Below the pieces are notes generated by a model, which did no database searches, was not told the origin of the DNA, and was given only the letters and a program-made list of their open reading frames with translations. Below, piece by piece: positions 45,564 through 57,273 of a stretch of 64,000 nt of DNA. Within the stretch, counting starts at the first letter, position 1; every line of letters starts with the position of its first letter. A program made the position numbers and the translations under genes. The DNA is from Bimuria novae-zelandiae CBS 107.79 (lineage: Eukaryota > Ascomycota > Dothideomycetes > Pleosporales > Didymosphaeriaceae), in the NCBI GenBank assembly GCA_010015655.1, contig ML976718.1:1-64000 (forward strand). The letters are read 5' to 3'.

Positions 45564-46079
45564 ATGCCTGCTAACTAAATAACTAGCACTTATTATTATT
45601 ACGAACTTATTTCTACTATTAAAGCGTACAGAAGTATTATAGTATTAAAGTATTTTAATTATAAGACCTATTCGCGAGTCTATAAGGTGTTAATTTATTT
45701 AGGAAAATATAGTAAGTGCCTAAAGAGGGGCGCAAAGTGCGACGTAGCTATTACTTATAATAAGTTTTCTTATTTAGTTACTAAGAAGTAAAAATTAAAT
45801 GCGTAAATTTTAAAGGCGCGAAAAGAGTAAGATATAGTATTTAAAGTAATATATATAGCGCGTGCGAAAAAAGAGCGTTTAGCTAAATAATTAGCTTTAA
45901 ACGCGAAGCGTGCTAAGGAGGCGATTATTATTAAAAGCGCTACTTTAGAGGAACTAGAGGAGGATCCTCCTTAGCCTGCTTGGCCAAATAGCCCGGTCGA
46001 GCTGACTCCCCGTGTCTGGTTGGCTGCGGAAGAACTTCCCCTCGATTTCTGGGACAACCCGGCGCCTTTGTCGTCCTAG
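45564..46079 (+). pseudogene. Antisense zinc-cluster-like ORF of A2 (aORF)
   Basis: 516 bp with ATG at 45564 and stop TAG at 46077-46079, the same length as in A1 (4911-5426) and with no indel. Cluster codons 30, 33, 40, 49 (TAT; first at 45651) and 52, 59 (TGC, 45717 and 45738) give the spacing C-X2-C-X6-C-X8-C-X2-C-X6-C if TAT is RIP-mutated TGT. A basic 'CLKRGAKCD' follows, then a Lys/Arg/Ala/Glu-rich stretch ('LALNAKRAKEA', then 'SATLEELEEDPP') and a clean tail ('SPVELTPRVWLAAEELPLDF'). In-frame TAA/TAG sit at likely Gln codons. The stop overlaps the pol stop (complement of 46076-46078) in one CTAG, so the two ORFs are tail-to-tail. A DNA-binding role is inferred from spacing only. Confidence 0.65.
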
Positions 46080-47326
46080 GCCCGCCTAGGACGTGGGGCC
46101 TCGGGATGCCCTTTGTGGAATTTTTTCAAGGCCTCCTTGCAGTTGGTAAGGTTCCTCGCCAGTTCCCATATGTTGTGGCTTTCTGGCCACCCTTCCTATT
46201 TCACCAAGTACTTGTACTAACGCCTAATCTTTTATAGATTTCTAATTGCTTTAACCTCGTACTCCTCGTCCTTAAGTTTAAGTTTTATTTCTAGTTTGGC
46301 GTTTAGTAGTGCTAGTTCTAATAATAACTTATAGAAGACTAGGTAGATCCGCGTACTTATAGGTAATTATAGTTTAAAATTAACTAGTCCTCTAACCTCT
46401 TAAATTTTAAATAGTCCTTTTTAAAGGTTATTTAGTTTTTTACTTAGCCTTATTATCTTAAAAATTTTTCGCGAGAGGAGGACTTTATTCCCCTTATTAA
46501 AGGTTAGTTCTATAATCTTTTTCTTATTCGCCTATCGCGCTATTTATTTATTACGCCACGCGATATTTTTATATAGTTTTTTATATAGATCTTATATAAA
46601 TTTAGCTTTATTAGCTGCGTCCTTTGTAATGCTCTAGATATCTAATAGATCCTGGTAAGTCGTTGGCTCATATCTATGGTTGGTATAATATGGCGAGTAT
46701 CCTGTAGTCGCTAATCTTGCGCTATTATATGCTAGCTAAGCTATTAGTAATAGCTTAACCTAATTATCTTAAAGCTTATTTATATACATCTAGAGATATT
46801 ATTCTAACGTTTAGTTTATTTACTTAGTTTAGCTATCTATCTTAGGGTGGAAGCTCGTTGTGAGCTTATACTTAATCCTTAATTTAGCTATAAACGTAGT
46901 CTAGTATAATAATGTAAATATCTTGGCCCTGTCTATAATAAACTTGTTAGGTTATCTAACCTGTAATATTAGTTCTTATTCTACTATATAGGCTAGTTCT
47001 TCTACTAATATAGCTTCCCTAACTAGCATAAACCTCGACTCATTAGTAAGTTAATAGATTATAACTAAAATTAAGTCGTAGGGATTCTTATTCCTTAGTG
47101 CTAGTAATGCTAGTAACTTTATAATAAAATCTATAGTTACGCTTAACTATAGTCTTAGGGGCGGCTTTAGTAGCTGTAAGAGGCTATAGGGCTTATGTCT
47201 CTTAGGCTTGTTCTTATAACAGGCTAAATAGTTACTTAAAACCTTCTATACCGCCTAGCGTAGCCTAGGGATAGTATATTTATTTATAATTTAACGCGTT
47301 ATTTTAGTAATCCTTAGGTATCCCTA
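46076..47326 (-). pseudogene. C-terminal pol relic of A2 (integrase end and chromodomain)
   Basis: Chromodomain at about 46250-46090 with little RIP, ending in the same PRPRRA-stop as A1. Upstream integrase sequence is broken, and F interrupts it at 47326. Low RIP in the chromodomain mirrors A1. Confidence 0.8.
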
Positions 47327-47525
47327 TGTCCGATTACATGGCACTTTGCACTAAACTCAAAGTGTAAAGGTGGCTGGGCAATCCTACGCCAAGAAAAGAA
47401 GACTTCGGTAGCAGTCTAACAGAACACGAACAAGACACAACACGAACATCATTAATAAATTATTACAACTATTAATTCTTATTATTGCATTATCTTAAAG
47501 TGATAGAACACTATTAAATCTAATA
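47327..47525 (+). repeat. 5' LTR of F
   Basis: 199 bp from TGTCCGATTA to CTAATA (RIP form of CTGACA). Few transitions separate it from 52405-52603. Confidence 0.93.
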
Positions 47526-47659
47526 ATTAAGAGTCTTACTGCCTTAATACGACCGATTGCAATAGCGCAATCTACCCTTAGAGACGCTATAGTTATCCTA
47601 ACTAATAATAATAACTTTACTATATAGCTACAATAACTCAAAATGCGATGCAAGCCACT

Positions 47660-48590
47660 TAATATCTAGAAAATTATTAATCTAGACTTACCTATTAATC
47701 CGAAAACGAAACCCGTTATGCTAAAGCCTCCCGCTATTGGCCTCTACCAAGCATCACAAGCTTATATAACTACAAACCCGAACACCCCGCCAATACACCT
47801 ATCGCAACTATCAACGCAAGGCATAAAGGCATATAAGGACGATATTAATATCTATAAGATACTCCTAGAAGACTATAAGATAAACGATCGCGAATACAAA
47901 GAGGAGAAGGCAAATATTAATAAGGTAGTTATCTACCTATAATTAATAGTTTTAGCCCACCTATAAAAGAATTGCTGTTTACTAGAGCTATTAATTAAGC
48001 AATAGATTAGTAATCTTATAACTAGAGTTAGTGTTAACCTAGAGCATGAGCAAATGCGGGCAAGGACCTGATATTATAAGGCGATTAAGCCTATAAGAAG
48101 CGTAGCTACCTGGCACATATAGCTAAATAAGTATAATTACGCGGCCACTAAAGCAGAAACCTAAGGGGTAGGAGAGCTTTAGTAGCTAAGCGCAGTTAAA
48201 GAAGACTTTATAAAGGTAGTTAATTATGTTACCTCTTAATAGGTCACAAATTTTTAGTCAACCCAGAGAAAGGACCCGTCTGTCTCCAAGGAAGGCACAA
48301 TTAGACTCTTCTAAGACTATATAAATCTCTAGCACCCGAATAAGGGCAAATAAAAAGGCGCTTTTGCTGCTGCAGAGTCATTTCTCGCTGAAGGTGGTAA
48401 ATCCACCCAGGCCACAGAAAGGGACGCCTCTCTTGTAGATAAAGCAGTATTATTTAAACTAAGGGAAAGACCCCTTAAATAACGAAATAATAGTCTTAGT
48501 ACTAGAACTAAGCAGTCTGCCACAAGCGATTACAAGCTAGTAATAGCTAGTGGTAAATACTGCCCTACTTGTAATTAGCGTCATGCTCTA
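47660..48590 (+). pseudogene. gag-like relic of copia F
   Basis: An open stretch of 74 codons at 47718-47942 ('YKDDINIYKILLEDYKIND') looks like the start of a copia gag. The frame continues with RIP-type stops to about 48.55 kb. A 64-codon minus-strand ORF inside is a shadow. Confidence 0.55.
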
Positions 48591-51500
48591 AGAGATTACT
48601 TCTATGCATTTTTAGAGAAACAACCTAAATAGTTTAAGCTAAAGCCTTTTATAGCAAAGCTAATCTAATTTAGGTTAGAGCACGACTTAGAGCTGCAAGA
48701 AGCCCTAAGAGCTCTTAAGAGACTAAGATCTTAAATACTAAGAATTAAACTATTACACACTCCTACTCCAACGCGAATCACTAAGGCTAATAATAAGTAA
48801 CTAGATAGACGAAAGATTACTAAAATCCTAGCAAGCTTTAATGCAGCATCCTTCCATACTAATCCAAACACGTACCTATTACGATACTCAGCTATCCTCG
48901 ATTTAGGCACAACTTGCCACATCTTTAACAATATTAATCGCTTTATCTCGTATAGGCCACCGTCGCCTGGAGACTTTATATAGGCTGGCAATACATAAGT
49001 ATAGATTAAAGGATATAGGAGCGTCTACCTTAACATACGGAGTGTAAGTGGTAACCAAATAATATAACTAGACAATGTAGCCTATTGTCCTAATCTACTT
49101 TGCAACCTAGTATCGTTCCGATTACTCCGCAAGCAAGGCCTTTAGTAGGACATAAAAGCGGACCCCACAACTCTAAAGAGAAGAGACAATATGACGCTAG
49201 TAAAGCTTTAGGAGCTATATAGACAATAGGTGCTTAAGTACAGATCCGCCCCGTTACGCTGCATAGTCGTTAATAGTGTACCAGCTGCCCACATAGCGCA
49301 CAAAACCAACACCCACACCAGAAGGCCAAAGAAGGCAGATGCCTTAACCTGGCATAGACAACTAGGTTATCTAGGCCCTTAAGCCCTTAAACACCTTGTT
49401 TAGCAATCTTAGGGGGTAAGAATAAAAGGGCTTACTATAGCTAAATGCGATGCCTGTAGAAGAGCTAAACTTAAGTAATAAATACGCCGATAACTAAGGG
49501 ATCTAACAAAAGGCCCTGGCGAAAGGGTAGCTATCAATTTCCACAATTTTAAAACTAACAGTTCTATAAAAGAGAAAAGTTAAATGCTAGTCACTAATTA
49601 ATTCTCTAGCTTTATATACGACTTCTACTTTAAAGACAATCGCCCAGCACGATCAATTATTAAGCTACTTAATAGCTTTATACAATTTATAAAAGTACAA
49701 TTCAACGTCACTGTTAAGGTTATTAAATTAGACAACAAAATCTTCTCTATTAAAGCTAAAGTAGAAAGGTGGTGCTCGGCATAAGGCATTAGAATTAAGC
49801 CTTTAGCACCTAATACCTAAGCACAAAATAGAGAAGCTAAACGCTTAAGGGGTGTTATTAAGGAGAAAGCGCGCGCGATGCGACTTAACTTTAACCTACC
49901 CTAGTAAATATAGCCTAAAATTACCTAAGCCGCCGTCTACCTCTATAATTAAACTCTAAACTATAGCAATTGCTAGCGATCACCATACGAAGTGTTCTTT
50001 ACAACAGTAGCCTTTTAAAACAGCTTTGTTACCTAGCTACGAAAACCTAATCAAGCTCACCTGAAAGCATATAGCTGTAAAGCTTTTGCTATGACTAACG
50101 ATACAAAACGCGGCAAGAGTAAGCTCTAAAGGCTTAACCCTAAGGCATAGATTAGCTACCTTGTTAGCTACTAATTAACTAATATTTAGAGAATCTAGAT
50201 CCTATTACTTGCAAAGGTTATCAGCACCCGCGATGTAATTTTTAATAAAGACTTAGTGTTCTTAGGCAAGACTAAAGACCTAATAGATAACCTTATGCAT
50301 AGCACCTTAGAAGAAATCGCAGCTTAGGTGCAATTAGTAGAGCTACCTCCCTTACCTTAGCAAAACCTAGAGACGGAGTCCTTTTATAAGGATAAAACAA
50401 TCACTAATACATTATATAAGGAAGGGGACGAGGAGACCTTAGGCTACAGGCAAAGTAGGAAATTTAGCTACAAATACCTAACGCTTTTATTAACTCTATT
50501 ACTAGTTGCACTCCTTGCCTAGTTAATAATAAGAGATAAACAACCTAAACTATCTTATAAAGCATAAGTAGTGTAATTGCAAATAAGCCTATAGATCGCC
50601 ACTTTTATGGCAGGCACTAAAGCTAGCAGCGCCGGCAAATACAATAGCAAGATTCTTAATAAGGCCTAGCTTCGACGTATAATTATAGCAGGCAAGAAGG
50701 CGCATCGGAGCGTGCTACTAGAGCCACCCACATGCTAAAACAAGCTCGAGGACCACCCTCTTTACGATATATGGAAGGAAGCCAAGCGATCCCATCTACA
50801 GAGCCATAAGGAAATGAAATCCTAGAGTGAGTTTGTAGCCACTCTAGTAAAAGCAGCAGGCCACCAAATCCTTAACTATATGTGGGTATATACCTATAAG
50901 TTTAATAAATACTATCGACTACAGAAGTGCAAGACACGACTAGTCGTAAAAGGTAACTAATAATAGCACCTTACTTCGCAAGAAACCTACGCTATAACAC
51001 TAGTAAGATAATTGTTTCGCATGCTTATGGCGATTACAGCTTAGTTTAACCTAGAGCTTATCTAACACGACGTTACTAACGCTTTTGTCCACGCAAAGCT
51101 GGACAGAGAAATCTACATAAGAATGCCCCGTGGCTACTCGCGAGCAGGCACAGTTCTCCACCTACACAAAGCACTCTACGGACTGCGCATATCTTTACTA
51201 CTTTGGCAGAGAGAGTTCACATTAACGCTTCGTAATATAGGTTTTAAAACAGTACCCCACGAGCCATGCTATCTTATTAAGGATGGCATTATTATCTTCT
51301 TCTATGTAGATAACCTTATTATTACTTACGACAAGTCACAATAGCAAGCTGCTAAAGCTGCTCTAGTAAAGATAAACACTAAATTTACACTTACTAGTAG
51401 CAACGACCTATAATAGTTTCTAAGAGTTGAAGTCATTAGAGACCGCCTAAACGGAAAGATCTGGCTTTCACAGGCCTTATATATTAACAAGATCTCGCGC

Positions 51501-52336
51501 CTTATTAAGCAACATAAGATACGGCATAAAACACCTATAGCAGCAGTTAAACTGCTTCCTTAAACTAGGCTCGCTAGTAAGGCTAAAGTTAATCGATATT
51601 AGCGCAAGATAGGATCTATCCTCTACGCTATAGTAACCACACGACTAGATATTGCCTTTACAAGCTCTCGACTTTCACGATTCCTATCGAACCTAAGCAA
51701 AGAGCACTAAGCCGCTGCTAACCAAGTTCTCCTCTATCTTGCGGATACTAGATTACTAGGTCTTCAGCTTGGGGGTGCAGATACTTTAGAGGTGGCAAGT
51801 GACGCTTCTTTCGCCGACAATACGCTCGACCGCAAGAGCTTACAAGGATACATTATTAAGTTATTTAGTAGCTTAATTGCATGGAAAGCAAATAAGCAAG
51901 ATACAGTCACTATATTAACTACAAAGGCCGAATTACTAGCTCTCTCATAGGTGGCTAAAGAAGCTTTGTTTATCTCACGATTACTAAAGGAGCTAAAGAT
52001 CAACCTTAGCAATTCCCTTATTATAATTAATTGCGATAACTAGTAAACAATCTAGCTTATTACCGAAGAGATCGCTAAGCTGCAGACTAAGCTCTGTCAT
52101 GTGGATATCTATAATTACTAGCTAAGACAAGAGGTCGTATCAAAGATAATTAAGGTGGACTATTAACGCTTGGAGGACATGGTTGCAGATAGGCTTACGA
52201 AGGCCTTACTAGCTAATAAGTAGAGTAACTTTCTAAATAAATTAGGACTTGCAGAAATTAAGGATAAGATTATAAACGTAGAGGTTAACCTGCTCGAGCT
52301 AGAGCAGAGAATAGAGGCTTTTAAAATTAAACTGTA
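48591..52336 (+). pseudogene. pol relic of copia F (protease, integrase, RT, RNase H)
   Basis: Order typical of Ty1/copia. A protease-like 'AILDLGTTCHIFNN' lies near 48.9 kb. A GAG-pre-integrase segment ('ADALTWHRQLGYLGP', about 49.35 kb) is followed by an integrase core to about 50.0 kb. The RT is well preserved: 'NAFVHAKLDREIYIRMPRGY' at about 51.07-51.14 kb, and YVDN at 51303-51314 where YVDD is expected. RNase H starts at about 51.79 kb ('ASDASFADN') and ends near 52.27 kb ('DRLTKALLANK'). Interruptions are TAA/TAG at Gln/Trp codons. Confidence 0.85.
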
Positions 52337-52404
52337 AAGGATAATACTGTCAGATCACCGACAGATAGTCTCTAGCTTAAGGATAAGCCTAAGCTAAGGG
52401 TGTA

Positions 52405-52603
52405 TGTCCGATTACATGGCACTTTGCACTAAACTCAAAGTGTAAAGGTGGCTAGGCAATCCTACGCCAAGAAAAGAAGACTTCGGTAGCAGTCTGACAG
52501 AACACGAACAAGACACAACACGAACATCATTAATAAATTATCACAACTATTAATTCTCATCATTGCATTATCTCAAAGTGACAGAACACTATTAAATCTG
52601 ACA
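52405..52603 (+). repeat. 3' LTR of F
   Basis: 199 bp, ends CTGACA, followed by target copy CCCTA. A purine-rich stretch (AAGCTAAGGG) precedes it. Confidence 0.93.
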
Positions 52604-52608
52604 CCCTA

Positions 52609-55600
52609 ATTCCTATCTTCGTGTAATTTTTTAATTAGTAGTAGAGCTGTCTACTTACTAATCTAAATATAGTTTTAATAGTCCCGTGCCATTAATTTTG
52701 TAGCTTAATAAAAATTATACGCTTAGTAATTCTTGTCTATAAGCCTTTCGTAATCCTATATCTTATCTATAGCTAGTTTATAATAGGTTAAGTCTACGCG
52801 TCGCACTTCTAGTACTAGCGTAAGTTATATCTTATTATAGTAAAGGTTCTATCCTTCGCGTAGGTTAAGATTATAACGTAGTTACCTCCGTTATCTTCTT
52901 CTATAAGGTCTAATTATCTACTAAGTGTATTTACCGCAGCGTTTACGCTTCCTGGTAAATACGTAATATAAAAGTTAAATTTCGCTATCTATTTAAACTA
53001 TCTAGCCTGTTACTAATTAAGCTTCTTAGTCGTCGTAAAGCAGGTTAAATTAAGGTAATTAGAGAATACCTTTATCTAATACTTAGCTCCCTTAAGCTAT
53101 ACTTCTTATTACTTAAAATAGTTAATAATAGCTAGTAATTCCTTATCGTAGATTTTGTAATTAAGCTCTACTCCTAAGAGCTTTTTTACGTAGTAGAAGA
53201 CTAGTCTCTACTTTTAGTTATTATATTCTTATAGTAGTACGGCCCCTAACGCATAATCCGATGCGTCTGTGTAAATATAGTGTTACTACTCTAGGTCGTA
53301 CATCTATAGTAAGGGTGCCGTTAGGAATAGGCGCTTTAGTTATTCGAAAGCTTTCTTCTCTACTTCCTATAAAGGTTGCTATTTTCCTGTCTTTATAAGT
53401 TCTATTAGTGGAGCGGTGACCTTTAAGTAGTTCCTAATAAATTTGCGATAGAAGTTAGTAAAGCCTAAAAAAGATTAAATATCCTTTACTAATTTTAGTA
53501 GTAACTATTTTTTTATTATTATAATTTTCTTTAGGTCCATCTTAACACCTTCCTGGGATATTACAAATCCCAGATATTCCGTTTCCGTGACATGGAATTC
53601 GTATTTCTTAGGGTGTAAGAGCAGTCTATGCTCTTGTAGTTTCTGCAACACCTTGCGAACATGTTTCTTATGTTCCTCTAGTATTCTACTTAAGTATATT
53701 AATATGTTATCGAGGTATGCCGTGCAGAATACGTCTAAGTATTTATATAATACTTAATTTATTAGTTCCTAGAAGGTTACTAGTGCGTTAGTTAGCCCTA
53801 TTAGTATAATTATATACTTAAAAAGGCTATATCGCGTGCGAAAAGCTGTTTTCTACTTATAACCTTTTACTATTTAAATCCTATAAAATTTATCCTAGAC
53901 GTTAAATTTTGTAAACCACTTAGCTCCTCGGAGTCGATCTATAAACTCCGTTATTAAAGGTAATAAATAGCGGTTTTTAATAGTTATAGCATTTAGCTAT
54001 CTATAATCTACACAGAGTTATAGCCTACTATCTTTTTTGCAAACAAAGAGTATAGGAAAGGCTACAAGACTCTAACTAAGTTTTTATTTCCCTAAGCGTA
54101 GATTTTTCTATATTAGCTCTTTTAATTCTTTCTCTTATTTATAGGTAAGGGGCCTTAGGCGTTTTGGCCGTAGCTTAGCTCCCTCTACTAGTAGTATCTT
54201 ATAATCTTACTCCTTATATTTAGGTAGGATAGTCTTGTCGTATTCCTTAAATAGGTCTGTAAATTCCTTGTATTCTTCTAATAGACCTAGGTTATCTAGG
54301 ACTATCTTAGCCTTTTAGACCTATATGTAGTGCACCCTTCCTAGGTGTTACTTTAAGATTCTATCTATCTTGTATACTAATATTTCTTATATCTTAGATA
54401 GTTAGCTCTCCTTGCTTACCTAAGGTCTTTAAGGAGTTTCCCTGTTACTAGGGCTCTCCTAAGCCGTCGCTAGTAGACTTTAGGGAAGAATTATTTATTT
54501 AATTTAGTCTATCTATAGATTATATTGCTCTAGCTATTTATATCCTATAATAGCTTTAATATCTCCTATCTTTATAATAGTAAAAATATGTTAGCTTTCT
54601 AGGCCTTTAATATTAACTTATACCAGCGCCGTCTCGAGGCGTAGCTAACTATTACTATATCCTTATAATTAGGTCCTGTCTATAAGTCCTATTTGTAGCA
54701 GTATCCTCTTATTATAATATTGTATATTACATTTCTTAACTACTTGCGGGGTAATTAGACACGCGTCTGCCCCTAGGTTAATTAGTGCTATAACACGATA
54801 TCTATATACTATAATATCTTTAATTAAGTATTTCTTAACTCGGCGAGTGTCTACTTAATAAGCTATAATAATTATACTATTACTAGTGTAGCTTATTACT
54901 TAGTAATAATTTAGTTTTTTAAGTCTTTGGACTTATTTTAGACCCCCTATAAGGCCTTTACCTCTTAAATCTAACTTTTAAGTCGTGCTAGCTTTAAAAC
55001 TTTCTTAATATAGTGCATAGGTTTCTTTAATCCTATTAGACTTATATACTCCTAGTATCTTATATTATAGGTAGTTTAGAGTAAGGCACTTATTTTAGGC
55101 TAATATACTATGCCCTAGGTAGCTATTTAAAGAAGCTACCTTTTCTTACAGGCTTAGGTGTGCGAAGTACTATAGGTTACATTATTCTTACCTAATTAAT
55201 AAGTAGTCTGCGTCTCTTCCTGGCTATATATTCCTTATTATTATACTAGTATTTTAAGGATCTAAGCCCTAAGGGAACCAGCCTGTCTTAAACTTTTATT
55301 ACCTATATATTTTATAGGTAATATTAAAATATTAGTGCTAGCTATTCTATTTATAGTGTTTAGCCTAATAGGCTAAAAAATACTTATAGTAATTATTAGG
55401 CACGCTATACTAGCTCTACTTTAGCCTATAGTATTCTAATCCTCCTAGAAAATAAGACGCCTTAACTCTAATTTTAAAGTATTATTAGCATTCTTTGCGC
55501 GTGCATTGCCACTACTTAGCGTATTTATATCGTTCCTGTATCGTGATCTGGCGTAGGTATTGCTTTGGGCGCCCCTGTAGCTTCTCCGCTAGCCAGTAGG

Positions 55601-56843
55601 CGTCCCATGCGTGTGCCCCCTGGACAATTACTTTTGCCTTATACTAAGACGATTGATGTAGCGTACTGCTGCACATCTAGCAGGTGTCGTTGGCTAGTCT
55701 TTAGAAGATCTGGTACTTAGGAAGGGTCTTTCGTTCCTCTTCCTCTTCTATTGGCTCTGAGATCTCCTGCGTGAGATCTACTTCGTCGGCTTCTACTAGC
55801 GTGAGGGTAGCTATAGCCACTTAAAGGAGGTTAGTTATATTAACCTTAGTCTCCTAACCTTTATAGTCTTTGGCGAAGTGGCTTTGCTTGCTACATTAGA
55901 GGCAGGCTTTATCCTTAAACCTCTGTTCTTATTCTTCCTGCAAGATGCTGTTCTTACCCTAGTAACTCTTCTTTAGTCTATATGGCTGTTTTCCCTTGCC
56001 ATTTTTCTTTTTATACTATTAGGCTTTATTAGTTATAATAATATCTCCGTCCTAGTCTCTTCCTGCGGGCCTAGATTAGTTCTCTTTTCTAGTAAGTAGC
56101 CTAGTACTACGCTATCTTTCTAGCTTACGTTCGTATAGGCAATTATCTGCTTTAATAGTATTATTAATAAGGTTTTCTAGGTTATCTACTTTTCCTTAGT
56201 AGACTAATTTGTCTTTAACTAATTCCTTTAGCCTATTATAGTAGGTAATTATAAGTGGGGCTTCCCCCTATCTATTAAGTTCTACCACGATCTATTTAAA
56301 CTCTAGTGTATAGAGTACTACTAATTTTTCCTAACGTAGGCATTAGAGGCGTATTTTAGCTTAATATCCTTTATTAATAGTGCTAAATATTTCTTTTATA
56401 GCCTTATAAAAGGACTTCTAGTCTTTAAAGGCGTCTTTAGTAGCGTCTAAATTATAATCCTCTACTTTGCTATTCTTAAGAAAGTTATTAATTATTAGTC
56501 TAGCCTACGCGACTGTCTTATCTTATATATTTATATAAGTAACTAGGATTTTATCTTGTTCCGTGTTAAATCTTCCTAGGTTATAGTAGATAAATAGTTC
56601 TATTTATATTAGAAATGTTCCTAGGTAACCCTTTCTAGTATAGGGTTTAGATTTTAGGACCTTTAATTAATATTTTATATTTTCTTATTAGCTTATCTTC
56701 TTGCTTATCTAGTTAATAATTTCCTATAGCTAGGCTATCTAAGCCACTTATTTAATAATTATCTCTCTTAGGGTTTTTTCCTTAGGTGCTAGAGCTATAG
56801 TAGTCGTACTAGGTTCTACTATTATACTATAAGGTAGTTAAAG
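52609..56843 (-). pseudogene. gag and main pol relic of A2
   Basis: Minus strand. A CCHC knuckle near 55915-55876 reads 'KDKACL', stop, 'CSKQSHFAKD'. The RT motif is YLDN at 53717-53706. A low-RIP patch at about 55.5-55.9 kb corresponds to the one at 9.6-9.8 kb in A1. The putative primer site CTTTAACTACCT is at 56843-56832. The rest is broken by RIP-type stops. Confidence 0.82.
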
Positions 56844-57268
56844 TGTTATAAGGCTCTTACACTTTGTTCTAAATTAGATTAAGGTAGTAAGGTATTATAG
56901 TGCTTTATAAATTATTTAGTAGTATAAGTTAATGCGACACTTAGCGCGAGGCTAGATAATTTAATTTTATAATAAAGTAAAATAACTATTAGTCTGTATA
57001 GGAGAATATACTCGCATAGAAGATATGTAAGTTTACTATAAAGAGCATAATAAAGGAAACTGCCTGTATATATACCTGCTTTACTTAGTTACTTAGTACT
57101 ACTAATTAACTAAGTAGTTACGTGCCTTACTTTATTGCTTAGTACTACTAATTAACTAAGTAGTCACGTGACCCTGAAGCTAGCTCCTTGGCGTACTAGT
57201 TAACCCGTTCCTCGATCGCCTGTCCTCATAAGCGCCCATCCCCCATTGTCTGGTCCTGGTTCGTAACA
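56844..57268 (-). repeat. 5' LTR of A2
   Basis: 425 bp, TGTTATAAGG to CGTAACA, two 46-bp units. The right end is almost free of RIP. Confidence 0.9.
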
Positions 57269-57273
57269 TAGTT

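Larger units (their letters stand above)
47327..52603 (+). mobile_element. Ty1/copia retrotransposon F, nested in A2
   Basis: 5277 bp, LTRs of exactly 199 bp (47327-47525, 52405-52603) with TG..CA ends, and a perfect target duplication CCCTA (47322-47326, 52604-52608). Plus strand. It is the innermost element of the second nest and the least RIP-mutated long element here, with long readable frames. Still, many Gln codons are TAA/TAG, so it is inactive. Confidence 0.93.
45102..57268 (-). mobile_element. Ty3 chromovirus A2, minus strand, nested in D
   Basis: LTRs 45102-45526 and 56844-57268 (425 bp each) and a perfect target duplication TAGTT (45097-45101, 57269-57273). Contains copia F at 47327-52603; without it the element is about 6.9 kb. 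It is the second copy of family A, with the same antisense ORF, chromodomain and CCHC landmarks as A1. Confidence 0.92.
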
